A stretch of DNA of 26,952 nucleotides from Muribaculaceae bacterium (GTDB lineage Bacteria > Bacteroidota > Bacteroidia > Bacteroidales > Muribaculaceae), in assembly GCA_009775225.1 (NCBI GenBank), contig VSPE01000030.1:1-26952 (forward strand). The letters are read 5' to 3'. Positions 6,844-14,833 of the stretch are shown one piece after another (the stretch's first letter is position 1; each line of letters begins with the position of its first letter). The notes under the pieces were generated by a model. It was not told where the DNA came from and ran no database searches. It saw only the letters and a program-made list of their open reading frames with translations. The position numbers and the translations under genes were made by a program.

Positions 6844-6851
6844 CAAAATTA
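6844..6851 (-). promoter_or_regulatory. Putative -7 box for the minus-strand transcript
   Basis: The minus strand reads TAATTTTG, matching TAnnTTTG. No -33 TTG at good spacing was found. It would start a transcript near 6838 running left. Confidence 0.35.
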
Positions 6852-6878
6852 GGCACTGGCATGCGTATCGGCTCCTGC

Positions 6879-6901
6879 AAAATCCCGGCCGTCGGGATTT
6901 T
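6879..6901. terminator. Bidirectional terminator-like hairpin
   Basis: AAAATCCCG (6879-6887) and CGGGATTTT (6893-6901) form a perfect 9-bp stem with a 5-base loop. A/T-rich ends allow activity on either strand. It lies between the acd terminator and the candidate RNA, as a second barrier to leftward read-through. Confidence 0.5.
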
Positions 6902-6985
6902 CCCCTGAAAACCGCTGTTTTTTTCAAAAAAAGCGCATAATAATAGCGACGAAAGCTCCGCCGAAAGGCGTTCCACCCCCTCAAT

Positions 6986-7026
6986 AAACACCACGCCCCG
7001 GCTATCGATGAAGTAGCCGGGGCGTG
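6986..7026 (-). terminator. Terminator of the etfB-etfA-acd operon
   Basis: A GC-rich perfect 13-bp stem (7026-7014 with 7004-6992) and 9-base loop start 27 bases after the acd stop codon. It is followed on the minus strand by a moderately T-rich GTGTTTATT. Confidence 0.8.
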
Positions 7027-7053
7027 CTTATCTTATAAAGTATATCCGGGCGA

Positions 7054-8760
7054 TTAAGCCTCGAAAGTATAGTCGGCGAGCTGAGCGATATCGAAGTTGT
7101 TGATATACTCGCAGTGGCGGGCAACCTCAGCCTGTACCATCTTGGTGTATACAAGGGCAGTGCTGCGGAACGACTCGTTCAACTTGGCGTCCTGGAGCAG
7201 GAGATAAGCCATGATGATGTAGCCGGCCATTTCCACAAGGCGACGGGCCATGAAGTCTAGGTACTGAGGATTGTTAGGCTCGGTAACCTTGGCTACGGCG
7301 TCCTTGTACAGCTCGGTAAGGCCCTTGAGAGTCTCCGCCACAGGAGCGAGTTCTGCGGGATAACCGGCTGCTGCATAGGTGTCGATTAGGCTGGCGTATG
7401 TGCCGGTGGTCACGTGGCGGATAGCAGCCACAACCTGCAGCTGGGTGGTGCCTTCGTAAATCGAAGTGATGCGTGCGTCGCGGTAGATGCGTTCGCAGGC
7501 ATAGTCCTTCATGAAGCCCGAGCCACCGTGTATCTGGATGCAGTCGTAAGCGTTCTGGTTGCAGTATTCGCTGCCAAGACCTTTGGCGAGGGGAGTGAGA
7601 GCGTCGGCCAGACGGCTGTAGTGCTTCATCTCGGCGCGCTCGTCGGCGGTAAGGCTGCGTTCGCGTGCTATATCCTCGTAAATCTTGTACATATCCACGA
7701 AGCGCGAGCACTCGTAGAGAAGTGTGCGGCTGGCTTCGAGCTTGGCCTTCATCACCGAAAGCATTTCGGATACGGCGGGGAACTCGATGATAGCCTTGCC
7801 GAACTGGCGGCGCTCCTTGGCATACTGGAGAGCTTCGCGGAAAGCGAGCTCGCTAACACCCACACTTTGGGCGGCGATACCGAGACGGGCACCGTTCATA
7901 AGAGCCATCACATATTTGATGAGACCCATACGGCGCGAGCCGCAAAGCTCGGCGGGAGCGTTCTTATATACAAGTTCGCATGTGGGCGAACCCTTGATAC
8001 CCATCTTGTTCTCGATGCGGCGCACGGTAACACCGCCGTTGCGCTTGTCGTAGATAAACATCGAGAGGCCGCGGCCGTCCTTTGTGCCTTCTTCCGAGCG
8101 GGCGAGCACCAGGTGGATGTCGCTGTCGCCGTTGGTAATGAAGCGCTTCACGCCGTTCAGCACCCAGGTGCCGTCTTCCTTCTGTGTTGCCTTGAGCATC
8201 ACAGACTGGAGGTCGGAGCCGGCATCAGGCTCGGTGAGGTCCATCGACATGGTCTCGCCTTCGCATACTCGGGGGATATATTTGGCGCGCTGTTCCTCGC
8301 TGCCGAACTCGTAGAGAGTCTCGGCGCAGTCCTGAAGTCCCCACAGGTTCTCGAAACCGGTGTCGGCACGGCTCACGATTTCTGCAGCCATGATGTAGGG
8401 AGTAATGGGGAAGTTGAGACCGCCGAAGCGACGCGGCATAGCCATACCCATCAGACCGGCCTTGCGGCATACGTCGAGGTTCTCCACTGTGCCTGCTGCG
8501 TAGAATGCGCGGCCGTCGGCGCAAGATGCACCTTCGTGGTCAACGCTTTCAGCGTTTTCGGCAATGGTGGTGCCGCAGATGTCGCCTACTATTCGGAGTA
8601 CCTGCTCGTAGTTGTCCATAGCGTCCTCGAAGTTCGCCGGTGCGTAGTCGAATTTCTGAGCTTCGGAGTAGTTGCGTTCGCGAAGCTCTACAATCTTCTG
8701 CATCAGCGGGTGATTGAGATGATGCTTGAGATTGGGGTTGTCTGTATAGAAATTAGCCAT
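7054..8760 (-). CDS. Acyl-CoA dehydrogenase, long Bacteroidales type
   Basis: The 568-residue protein is an FAD-dependent acyl-CoA dehydrogenase. The N-terminal helical domain is about 45-170; the middle beta domain (about 172-270) has MDLTEPDAGSD (173-183) and NGVKRFITNG (202-211); the C-terminal helical domain (about 280-450) carries RRQFGKAI (317-324), QIHGGSGF (409-416) and the catalytic base Glu436 in IYEGTTQ. An extra C-terminal helical region of about 115 residues follows, as in the roughly 570-600 residue ACAD subgroup. It would oxidise an acyl-CoA to the 2-enoyl-CoA, or in anaerobes work in the reverse direction, passing electrons to the ETF encoded just upstream. It is the last gene of etfB-etfA-acd, 11 bases after etfA. 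The exact substrate cannot be read from sequence. Confidence 0.95.
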   Translation of the reverse strand: MANFYTDNPNLKHHLNHPLMQKIVELRERNYSEAQKFDYAPANFEDAMDNYEQVLRIVGDICGTTIAENAESVDHEGASCADGRAFYAAGTVENLDVCRKAGLMGMAMPRRFGGLNFPITPYIMAAEIVSRADTGFENLWGLQDCAETLYEFGSEEQRAKYIPRVCEGETMSMDLTEPDAGSDLQSVMLKATQKEDGTWVLNGVKRFITNGDSDIHLVLARSEEGTKDGRGLSMFIYDKRNGGVTVRRIENKMGIKGSPTCELVYKNAPAELCGSRRMGLIKYVMALMNGARLGIAAQSVGVSELAFREALQYAKERRQFGKAIIEFPAVSEMLSVMKAKLEASRTLLYECSRFVDMYKIYEDIARERSLTADERAEMKHYSRLADALTPLAKGLGSEYCNQNAYDCIQIHGGSGFMKDYACERIYRDARITSIYEGTTQLQVVAAIRHVTTGTYASLIDTYAAAGYPAELAPVAETLKGLTELYKDAVAKVTEPNNPQYLDFMARRLVEMAGYIIMAYLLLQDAKLNESFRSTALVYTKMVQAEVARHCEYINNFDIAQLADYTFEA

Positions 8761-8771
8761 TAGTGTATAGC

Positions 8772-9800
8772 TTACTTGGAGTTTTTCTTGTAATATTTGA
8801 TGAGTTTGGGCACGATGTCTTCCATGTCGCCGGTGATAACGTAGTCGGCAATGGTGTTAATCGGTGCGTTGGGGTCGTTGTTAATGGAGATGATAATCGA
8901 GCTCTCCTGCATGCCGGCGATATGCTGTATCTGGCCCGAGATGCCACAAGCGATATAGAGTTTGGGACGCACTGTCACACCGGTCTGACCAATCTGGCGT
9001 TCGTGTTCGATAAAGCCTGCGTCCACGGCTGCGCGCGATGCGCCTACTTCTGCGCCGAGGGTGTTGGCGAGGTCGAACAGAAGCTGGAAGTTCTCTTTCG
9101 AGCCTACGCCGTAGCCGCCGGCCACGATGATAGGCGAGTTCTTGATGTTCACTTTCGACTTCTCGATGTGGCGGTCGATGATTTCAACCACGAAGTCGGT
9201 GTCGGCCACGTAGTCCTTGGCGGAGAGGTTGATGACCTCGCCCTTGTGGTCGGGGTTGAACACCTCTTTCTTCATCACGCCTTCGCGTACTGTTGCCATC
9301 TGGGGACGGCAGTCGGGGTTGACGATAGTGGCTACGATATTGCCGCCGAATGCGGGGCGGATTTGATAGAGCAGGTCGGTGTATTCCTTGCCTGTCTTGG
9401 GGTCTTTGTGGTCGCCGATTTCAAGCGAGGTGCAGTCAGCGGTGAGACCGCTGTGGAGGCACGAGCTCACGCGGGGGCCGAGGTCGCGGCCTATGCAGGT
9501 GGCGCCCATAAGGCATACCTGAGGATTAATCTGGCGGAAGAGGTTGATGAGGACTGCGGCGTGAGGGTTCGAGGTGTAGGGGTAGAGACGGGCGTCTTCC
9601 ACCTTATACACTACGTCGGCGCCGTAGGGGAATATTTGTTTTTCGATGCCGTCGAGTTTGTCGCCGATAACGATTGCTTCGAGTTTTACGCCGAGACGGT
9701 CGGCCAGCACGCGGCCTTTAGTGAGAAGCTCAAGGCTGACGTCTGCCACACGGCCTTCGTCGTATTCGCAGTATACTATGAGGTTGTTATTGTCTGACAT
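8772..9800 (-). CDS. etfA: Electron transfer flavoprotein alpha subunit
   Basis: The 342-residue protein has an N-terminal ETF domain (about 7-205) and the C-terminal FAD-binding domain (about 220-340). FAD contacts are visible: GGYGVGSKENF (228-238), GQTGVTVRPKLY (271-282), GISGQIQHIAGM (286-297) and NNDPNAPI (307-314), then ADY (318-320). With EtfB it forms the heterodimer that shuttles electrons between the dehydrogenase downstream and the respiratory chain, or, in bifurcating types, ferredoxin and NADH. The operon includes no ETF-quinone oxidoreductase or ferredoxin partner, so electron destination is open. Gaps are 26 bases to etfB and 11 to acd. The start MSDNNN gives the usual N-terminal strand NLIVYCEYDEG. 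Confidence 0.96.
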   Translation of the reverse strand: MSDNNNLIVYCEYDEGRVADVSLELLTKGRVLADRLGVKLEAIVIGDKLDGIEKQIFPYGADVVYKVEDARLYPYTSNPHAAVLINLFRQINPQVCLMGATCIGRDLGPRVSSCLHSGLTADCTSLEIGDHKDPKTGKEYTDLLYQIRPAFGGNIVATIVNPDCRPQMATVREGVMKKEVFNPDHKGEVINLSAKDYVADTDFVVEIIDRHIEKSKVNIKNSPIIVAGGYGVGSKENFQLLFDLANTLGAEVGASRAAVDAGFIEHERQIGQTGVTVRPKLYIACGISGQIQHIAGMQESSIIISINNDPNAPINTIADYVITGDMEDIVPKLIKYYKKNSK

Positions 9801-9826
9801 AGTGATAAATGAATGGATATATCGAC

Positions 9827-10699
9827 TTAGCCGATAGTGTGGTTGGCGATAAGTTCTTTGATAAGAGTCTCGATTTGCTCGTCGTTGTTGTCGAGGCGGC
9901 GGCTTTCTTTGGCGGTGAATACTACGTTCTCCACTGTCTTAACCTTTGTGGGCGAGCCGGCAAGACCAATCTGCTCGGGGTCGGCTTCTACGTATGCTGC
10001 GCCCCATTCGGCTATGTTAAGCTCGGGGTTGGCGGCAAGCCGGGCTGCTGCTGTTTCGCTGAGCGATGCGGCTTCGGAGGGCGATGCTGCATATTTGTAT
10101 TTCATCAGGCGCTTGGCGTTGCGGGGGCGACATTCTGCGGCAGAGCCGTTTACGGTCACAACGCAGGGCAGGGGAGCGACTACGGTCTCGACACCGTGTT
10201 CGAGGCGACGTTTTACGGTCACTTTGCCGTTCTTCACTTCGAGGATGTCTTCTGCGTATGTCACCTGGGGAATACCGAGCTTTTCTGCAATCTGGGGGCC
10301 TACCTGAGCGGTATCGCCGTCGATAGCCTGGCGGCCGCCGAGGATGATGTCATAGCCGTTGATTTTCTTTACTGCCTGTGCAAGCGAGTAGGAGGTTGCC
10401 AGAGTGTCGGCGCCGCCGAGGGCGCGGTCGGTGAGCACGATGCCCTTGTCGGCACCGCGGTAAATGGCTTCGCGTACAATCTCGGCTGCACGGGGAAGAC
10501 CCATAGTGAGCAGGGTGACAGTGCTGCCGGGATGAGTTTCTTTCAGACGAAGAGCCTGCTCAAGTGCATTGAGATCTTCGGGATTGAAAATCGCAGGCAG
10601 GGCGGCGCGGTTGATTGTGCCGTCTTCCTTCATTGCATCTTTGCCTACGTTGCGGGTGTCGGGCACCTGCTTTGCAAGCACTATGATGTTCAAACTCAT
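9827..10699 (-). CDS. etfB: Electron transfer flavoprotein beta subunit
   Basis: The 290-residue protein matches EtfB over its length: KQVPD near the N-terminus (10-14), NPEDLNALEQALRLKE (39-54, the beta-subunit signature region), GADTLATSYSLA (96-107) and GGRQAIDGDTAQVGPQIAE (121-139), which forms the nucleotide site holding AMP, or a second FAD in bifurcating ETFs. It is the first gene of a three-gene minus-strand operon, with a canonical promoter at 10831-10860 and a 5' leader of about 125 bases. At 290 residues it is somewhat longer than the roughly 255-260 residues of many bacterial EtfB proteins, similar to Bacteroidales homologues. Whether it belongs to the bifurcating group needs alignment. 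Confidence 0.96.
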   Translation of the reverse strand: MSLNIIVLAKQVPDTRNVGKDAMKEDGTINRAALPAIFNPEDLNALEQALRLKETHPGSTVTLLTMGLPRAAEIVREAIYRGADKGIVLTDRALGGADTLATSYSLAQAVKKINGYDIILGGRQAIDGDTAQVGPQIAEKLGIPQVTYAEDILEVKNGKVTVKRRLEHGVETVVAPLPCVVTVNGSAAECRPRNAKRLMKYKYAASPSEAASLSETAAARLAANPELNIAEWGAAYVEADPEQIGLAGSPTKVKTVENVVFTAKESRRLDNNDEQIETLIKELIANHTIG

Positions 10700-10825
10700 A
10701 GAATACTTTTTTATATATGTTTTTTAACTTGAACCCGTGGAGTGGCGGTCTTCGGTATAATCGGTAAAATCATGCCGTAGCCCGGCTCCTACGAGCCTAA
10801 ATACTGATTTCTGATTGCGAAAATT
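10700..10825 (-). other. Long 5' leader of etfB operon
   Basis: The promoter at 10831-10860 predicts transcription start near 10825, leaving about 125 untranslated bases before etfB. A small hairpin GGCTC-GTAG-GAGCC (10796-10783) is present; no known riboswitch motif was recognised. The last 35 bases are very A/T-rich. Confidence 0.4.
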
Positions 10826-10830
10826 GCGTA

Positions 10831-10860
10831 CAAAGTTAGTGAATTTTGGCTGTAAGTCAA
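10831..10860 (-). promoter_or_regulatory. Promoter of the etfB-etfA-acd operon
   Basis: The minus strand has TTG (10860-10858) and TAACTTTG (10838-10831) with a 19-base spacer, an ideal Bacteroidota promoter. Confidence 0.85.
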
Positions 10861-10873
10861 AATGATAGCAGCT

Positions 10874-10918
10874 AAACGGCCCTGACAAGAATGTTAAAAT
10901 TTCTTATCAGGGCCGTTT
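10874..10918 (-). terminator. Terminator of purL
   Basis: An 18-bp stem with a single mismatch (10918-10901 with 10891-10874) and a 9-base loop starts five bases after the purL stop. The T run is short (GTTTAG), but the stem is very stable. Confidence 0.7.
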
Positions 10919-10923
10919 GGGCT

Positions 10924-13900
10924 TTATTTCTGTTCTTTGAGCTTGCGTTCAATCCACTTGCGGGCATTGATGAATGCCTGCATCCATACGGTCACCTCGT
11001 CGTTGGCGCGCAGGCGTGGGTAGAATGCGCACTGCCAGGGGAATATGGCGCGTTCGAGGTGCGGCATAATAGCGAGGTGGCGTCCGTCGGCCGAGGCGAG
11101 GGCGGCGACATCGTCTTCGCTGCCGTTGGGGTTGCCTGGGTATTCCGAGTAGGCATAGCGGGCCACTGTGTGCAGGCCGCTGTCGCCGCGGAAGTGGAAA
11201 CGGCCTTCGCCGTGTGCGACCCATATACCGTGACGGGTGCCAGAGAGCGAGCCGAACATCACGGAGTTGTTTTCGGGTATGGAGAGAGAGAGGAAGGTCG
11301 ATTCGAATTTGCCCGAGTGGTTGTGGCACATCTCCACGCGGGGTTTGCCGTCGGCTGTGGTGCCGGCGCCGAGCAGGTCAAGCTCTATCATGAGCTGGCA
11401 GCCGTTGCATACGCCGAGGCTGAGAGTGTTGTCGCGCTCGAAGAAGCGGCGAAGTGTCTCGCGTGCGGTATCGTTCCAGCGGAAACCTCCGGCCCAGCCT
11501 TTGGCGGAGCCGAGCACGTCGCTGTTGGAGAAGCCGCCGCAGAATACTATCATGTTGATGTCGTCCAGCGTCTCGCGGCCGCTCATAAGGTCGGTCATGT
11601 GTACGTCTTTCACGTTGAAGCCTGCCAGATAGAGCGAGTAAGCCATTTCGCGGTCGCCGTTCACGCCCTTCTCACGGATAATGGCGGCGCGGGGTGCGGT
11701 GGGTCGGGCGCGACGGCCCTGTTTGATGCCGCAGCCCTTGAATGTGGCGTCGAAAGAGCCGGGGATATGGTAGCGCACGGGCTGGATGTCGAAGTTGCGG
11801 AAGCGGCTGTCGGCACATTCGCGTGCGGTCTGGAGGCTGTCGAAGCGGTACGAAGGCTCATACCAGCGGCGGCGTGCCGAGGGTATCGACACCATGAAGG
11901 TGCGGCCGTCGGTGTGGCTTATTGTAAGCACATTCTCCTTGGCGGGCGATGCTATGGGGAAGTAGCGCACGCCGCGTAGGTCGAGATAGTTCTCTGCACG
12001 GCGCTTGAAGCGGTCGGAAACCTGCACTACCACTGCCGGGTTTTCTGCGAAGAGTATCTTGAGCAGGTCAGTCTCGCCGTACATGCGGAAGCCCTCCGTG
12101 TAGAAGTTGAGGCCGCCGCGTGTGTTGGGGAAGCACATCTCGAGAAGGGTGGTCACAAGACCGCCGGCGCTTACGTCGTGAATGGCGTCAACATAGCCTT
12201 TCTTGCAGAGGTCGCTCACGCTGTTGAAGGCAAGAGCGAAAGCCTTGGCGTCGGCCACATCGGGAGTCTCGCCGCCCACTTTCGAGAGGGCCTGTGCGAG
12301 AGCCGAGCCGCCGAGGGCGAGGGGAGTGCCGCTGAAGTCTATATAATATAAGGTGGAGTTAGAGTCGGGGTTGAGGGCAGCGTCTGGCATCTTGCCGGGG
12401 TCTACCGTATTCGCAGCCGCCGAGATTATCACGGTGCCGGGAGCGGTCACCTTGGTGCCGTCGGGGTATTTCTGCGTCATCGAGAGGCTGTCCTTGCCCG
12501 TGGGGATGTTGCAGCCGAGAGCGCACACAAAGTCGGAGCAGGCTTCTACGGCACGGTAGAGGGCTGCGTCCTCGCCGGGGTTCTTGCAGGGCCACATCCA
12601 GTTTGCACTGAGCGAGATGCCGCTTATGTCGTTGCACAGCGCATGGCCTGTTACGCCTGCGCCCACAATGTTGGTGAGAGCTTCGGCCACTGCAAGACGC
12701 GAGCCGGCTTCCACGTTTGCCAGAGCTACCTGAGGTGCATGGCCAATGGATGTAGCCACGCCGTGCTTGCCGCGGTAGTCGAGGCAAACTGCGCCGTAGT
12801 CGTTTACGGGCAGCTGGAGCGGGCCGGCGCACTGCTGGCGCACCACGCGGCCTGTTACGCTGCGGTCAACCTTGTTGGTAAGCCAGTCCTTGCAGGCCAC
12901 AGCATCGAGCGAGAGCACGGCGTCGATGTATTCGGGTATGCGTTCCTGCTCGTATTCGCCGGCGCTGAAGCGGCTCTCTGCGGTGTTGTCGGTGATGACT
13001 GTCTTGGGCGGATTGCCGAGCATGTCGTCTACGGCAAGGTCTATCGCTGCGCTCTCCTTGCGGCGGAACGACAGACGGTGGTCGTCGGTTGTGCGGCCCA
13101 CATTGTAGAGGGGCGCGCGCTCACGGCGTGCTATGCGTTCTATCAGAGGTATGTCGGCAGCGTTTACCACGAAGCCCATGCGCTCCTGGCTTTCGTTGCC
13201 TATTATTTCTTTGTCGGAGAGAGTGGGGTCGCCCACTGGAAGTGCGTCGATGTCGATGACGCCGCCTGTCGATTCAATAAGCTCCGAGAGGGCATTGAGG
13301 TGGCCGCCTGCGCCGTGGTCGTGGATTGATACTATAGGATTGTCGAGGCCTTCGGCGAGGGCGCGGATAAGGTTTGCCACACGCTTCTGCATCTCGGGGT
13401 TGGCGCGCTGCACGGCATTAAGCTCGATAGCGCCTGCGTAGCGGCCGGTATCGACCGACGATACGGCGCCGCCGCCCATGCCTATGCGGTAGTTGTCGCC
13501 GCCGGCGAGCATCACCGTCTGTCCGGCTTCGGGTTCGCCTTTTATGGCGTGGCGGGCATTTGCGAAGCCCACGCCGCCGGCGAGCATTATTACCTTGTCG
13601 TAGCCGTATATGCGCTCTTCTTCGGCGTGCTCAAAAGTGAGGAGCGAGCCGCAGATGAGGGGCTGGCCGAACTTGTTGCCGAAGTCCGAAGCGCCGTTAG
13701 AAGCTTTAATGAGGATGTCGGCAGGCGTCTGATAGAGCCATTTGCGCTCCTCGACAGCCTTTTCGCAGGGACGCAGATTGTCGGCGATGCGTGGGTACGA
13801 AGTCATGTACACGGCAGTGCCCGCCAGAGGAAGGCTGGCACGTCCGCCGCCGAGGCGGTCGCGGATTTCGCCGCCGCTACCCGTTGCCGCGCCGTTAAAT

Positions 13901-14670
13901 GGTTCTACCGTTGTGGGGAAGTTGTGAGTCTCTGCCTTGAGCGATACCACGGTGTCGATAGCGCGCTCGGAGAAGAACGAAGGCTCGTCGCCGCGCTCGG
14001 GCGCGAACTGGAATGTTTTCGGTCCTTTTACGAAAGCCACATTATCTTTATAAGCCGATATGAGACCTTTGGAGTTGACCTTGCTGGTGCGCTTGATGAG
14101 CTGGAACAAGGTAGAGGGCTTGGCTGCGCCGTCTACAATAAAGGTGCCGTTGAATATCTTGTGTCGGCAGTGCTCTGAGTTTACCTGTGAGAAGCCGAAT
14201 ACCTCGCTGTCGGTGAGCGGACGTCCCAAGCGGGCAGAGAGTTTGCGCAGATAGTCTTCTTCCTGCTCGCTGAGAGCAAGACCTTCGCGGGCGTTGTATT
14301 CGGAAATGTCGGTTATAAACTCCTGAGGTGCCGGCGCTATGTCGAGGTGGAAAACCTCGGACGAAGGGTCGGAGTAGCGGGTGTGCAGCATGGGGTCGAA
14401 TACGGCCGCCATACACTCGGGCACGAACTGCTCTATACGAGAAATGCCGTGGACGCCCATGTTTTGGGTAATCTCTACGGCATTAGTGCTCCAGGGAGTT
14501 ATCATTTCTTTTCGGGGGCCAACGTACTTGCCGGTCAGCCCTTTGCCGGCCGGAAGAGGCATGGCTCCGCTGAAGAGCCATTGCAGACGTTCGATATCGG
14601 CAGCTGAGAATTGCTGCGAGCTTTCTACGGCGTAAGCCCGGCCGTCGGGGGTGGTAAAGAATACAACCAT
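10924..14670 (-). CDS. purL: Phosphoribosylformylglycinamidine synthase (single-chain)
   Basis: The 1248-residue protein is the large fused PurL that converts FGAR, glutamine and ATP to FGAM, the fourth step of purine synthesis. Visible parts are the N-terminal substrate-channel domain, two AIRS-related synthetase halves (GATGSGGEIRD, HDHGAGGHLNALSEL, then HDVSAGGLVTTLLEM), and a C-terminal class I glutaminase with nucleophile Cys1088 in LGVCNGCQL and His1204-Glu1206 in MPHLE. The length agrees with single-chain PurL (about 1230-1300). The reading frame stays open to 15036, but the extra 122 residues are antisense to the neighbouring gene and lie upstream of the promoter at 14701-14731, so ATG 14670 is the start. 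It is a single-gene unit, followed at once by a terminator, and is divergent from the 14.8-24.9 kb operon. No other pur gene is in the window. Confidence 0.97.
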   Translation of the reverse strand: MVVFFTTPDGRAYAVESSQQFSAADIERLQWLFSGAMPLPAGKGLTGKYVGPRKEMITPWSTNAVEITQNMGVHGISRIEQFVPECMAAVFDPMLHTRYSDPSSEVFHLDIAPAPQEFITDISEYNAREGLALSEQEEDYLRKLSARLGRPLTDSEVFGFSQVNSEHCRHKIFNGTFIVDGAAKPSTLFQLIKRTSKVNSKGLISAYKDNVAFVKGPKTFQFAPERGDEPSFFSERAIDTVVSLKAETHNFPTTVEPFNGAATGSGGEIRDRLGGGRASLPLAGTAVYMTSYPRIADNLRPCEKAVEERKWLYQTPADILIKASNGASDFGNKFGQPLICGSLLTFEHAEEERIYGYDKVIMLAGGVGFANARHAIKGEPEAGQTVMLAGGDNYRIGMGGGAVSSVDTGRYAGAIELNAVQRANPEMQKRVANLIRALAEGLDNPIVSIHDHGAGGHLNALSELIESTGGVIDIDALPVGDPTLSDKEIIGNESQERMGFVVNAADIPLIERIARRERAPLYNVGRTTDDHRLSFRRKESAAIDLAVDDMLGNPPKTVITDNTAESRFSAGEYEQERIPEYIDAVLSLDAVACKDWLTNKVDRSVTGRVVRQQCAGPLQLPVNDYGAVCLDYRGKHGVATSIGHAPQVALANVEAGSRLAVAEALTNIVGAGVTGHALCNDISGISLSANWMWPCKNPGEDAALYRAVEACSDFVCALGCNIPTGKDSLSMTQKYPDGTKVTAPGTVIISAAANTVDPGKMPDAALNPDSNSTLYYIDFSGTPLALGGSALAQALSKVGGETPDVADAKAFALAFNSVSDLCKKGYVDAIHDVSAGGLVTTLLEMCFPNTRGGLNFYTEGFRMYGETDLLKILFAENPAVVVQVSDRFKRRAENYLDLRGVRYFPIASPAKENVLTISHTDGRTFMVSIPSARRRWYEPSYRFDSLQTARECADSRFRNFDIQPVRYHIPGSFDATFKGCGIKQGRRARPTAPRAAIIREKGVNGDREMAYSLYLAGFNVKDVHMTDLMSGRETLDDINMIVFCGGFSNSDVLGSAKGWAGGFRWNDTARETLRRFFERDNTLSLGVCNGCQLMIELDLLGAGTTADGKPRVEMCHNHSGKFESTFLSLSIPENNSVMFGSLSGTRHGIWVAHGEGRFHFRGDSGLHTVARYAYSEYPGNPNGSEDDVAALASADGRHLAIMPHLERAIFPWQCAFYPRLRANDEVTVWMQAFINARKWIERKLKEQK

Positions 14671-14700
14671 CGGTGGAATGCTATGTGTTGGTTTTGAGTG

Positions 14701-14731
14701 CAAAATTACAAAAAAATACCTTACGGCGCAA
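14701..14731 (-). promoter_or_regulatory. Promoter of purL
   Basis: The minus strand has TTG (14731-14729) and TAATTTTG (14708-14701) with a 20-base spacer, 30 bases before the purL ATG. Confidence 0.7.
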
Positions 14732-14775
14732 GCCTTGGGGCATATCCTCATCGCAAAAATACTCAAAAGTGGGTA

Positions 14776-14806
14776 TTTCGGAAACAGAACGGCAAACGTA
14801 CTTTTG
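14776..14806 (+). promoter_or_regulatory. Promoter of the receptor-protease operon
   Basis: TACTTTTG (14799-14806) matches TAnnTTTG, with a weak TTTCG (14776-14780) upstream. A small inverted repeat AAATAC (14757-14762) and GTATTT (14773-14778) touches the -33 region and could be an operator; this is speculative. The first start codon is 28 bases downstream. Confidence 0.6.
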
Positions 14807-14833
14807 CAACCGAAACAATCAACCCATATCATT

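Noticed and set aside
7414..10732. Long plus-strand open frames (449, 344 and 307 codons) opposite acd, etfA and etfB
   Set aside because: They mirror the real genes in a fixed antisense frame; products are Val/Ala/Cys/His-rich with no recognisable family, while the minus-strand proteins match ACAD and ETF throughout.
10700..10830. Known riboswitch in the etfB leader
   Set aside because: No TPP, cobalamin, SAM or other familiar consensus motif was recognised.
10891..14607. Long plus-strand open frames opposite purL
   Set aside because: Same antisense effect of GC-rich codon use; PurL is intact on the other strand.
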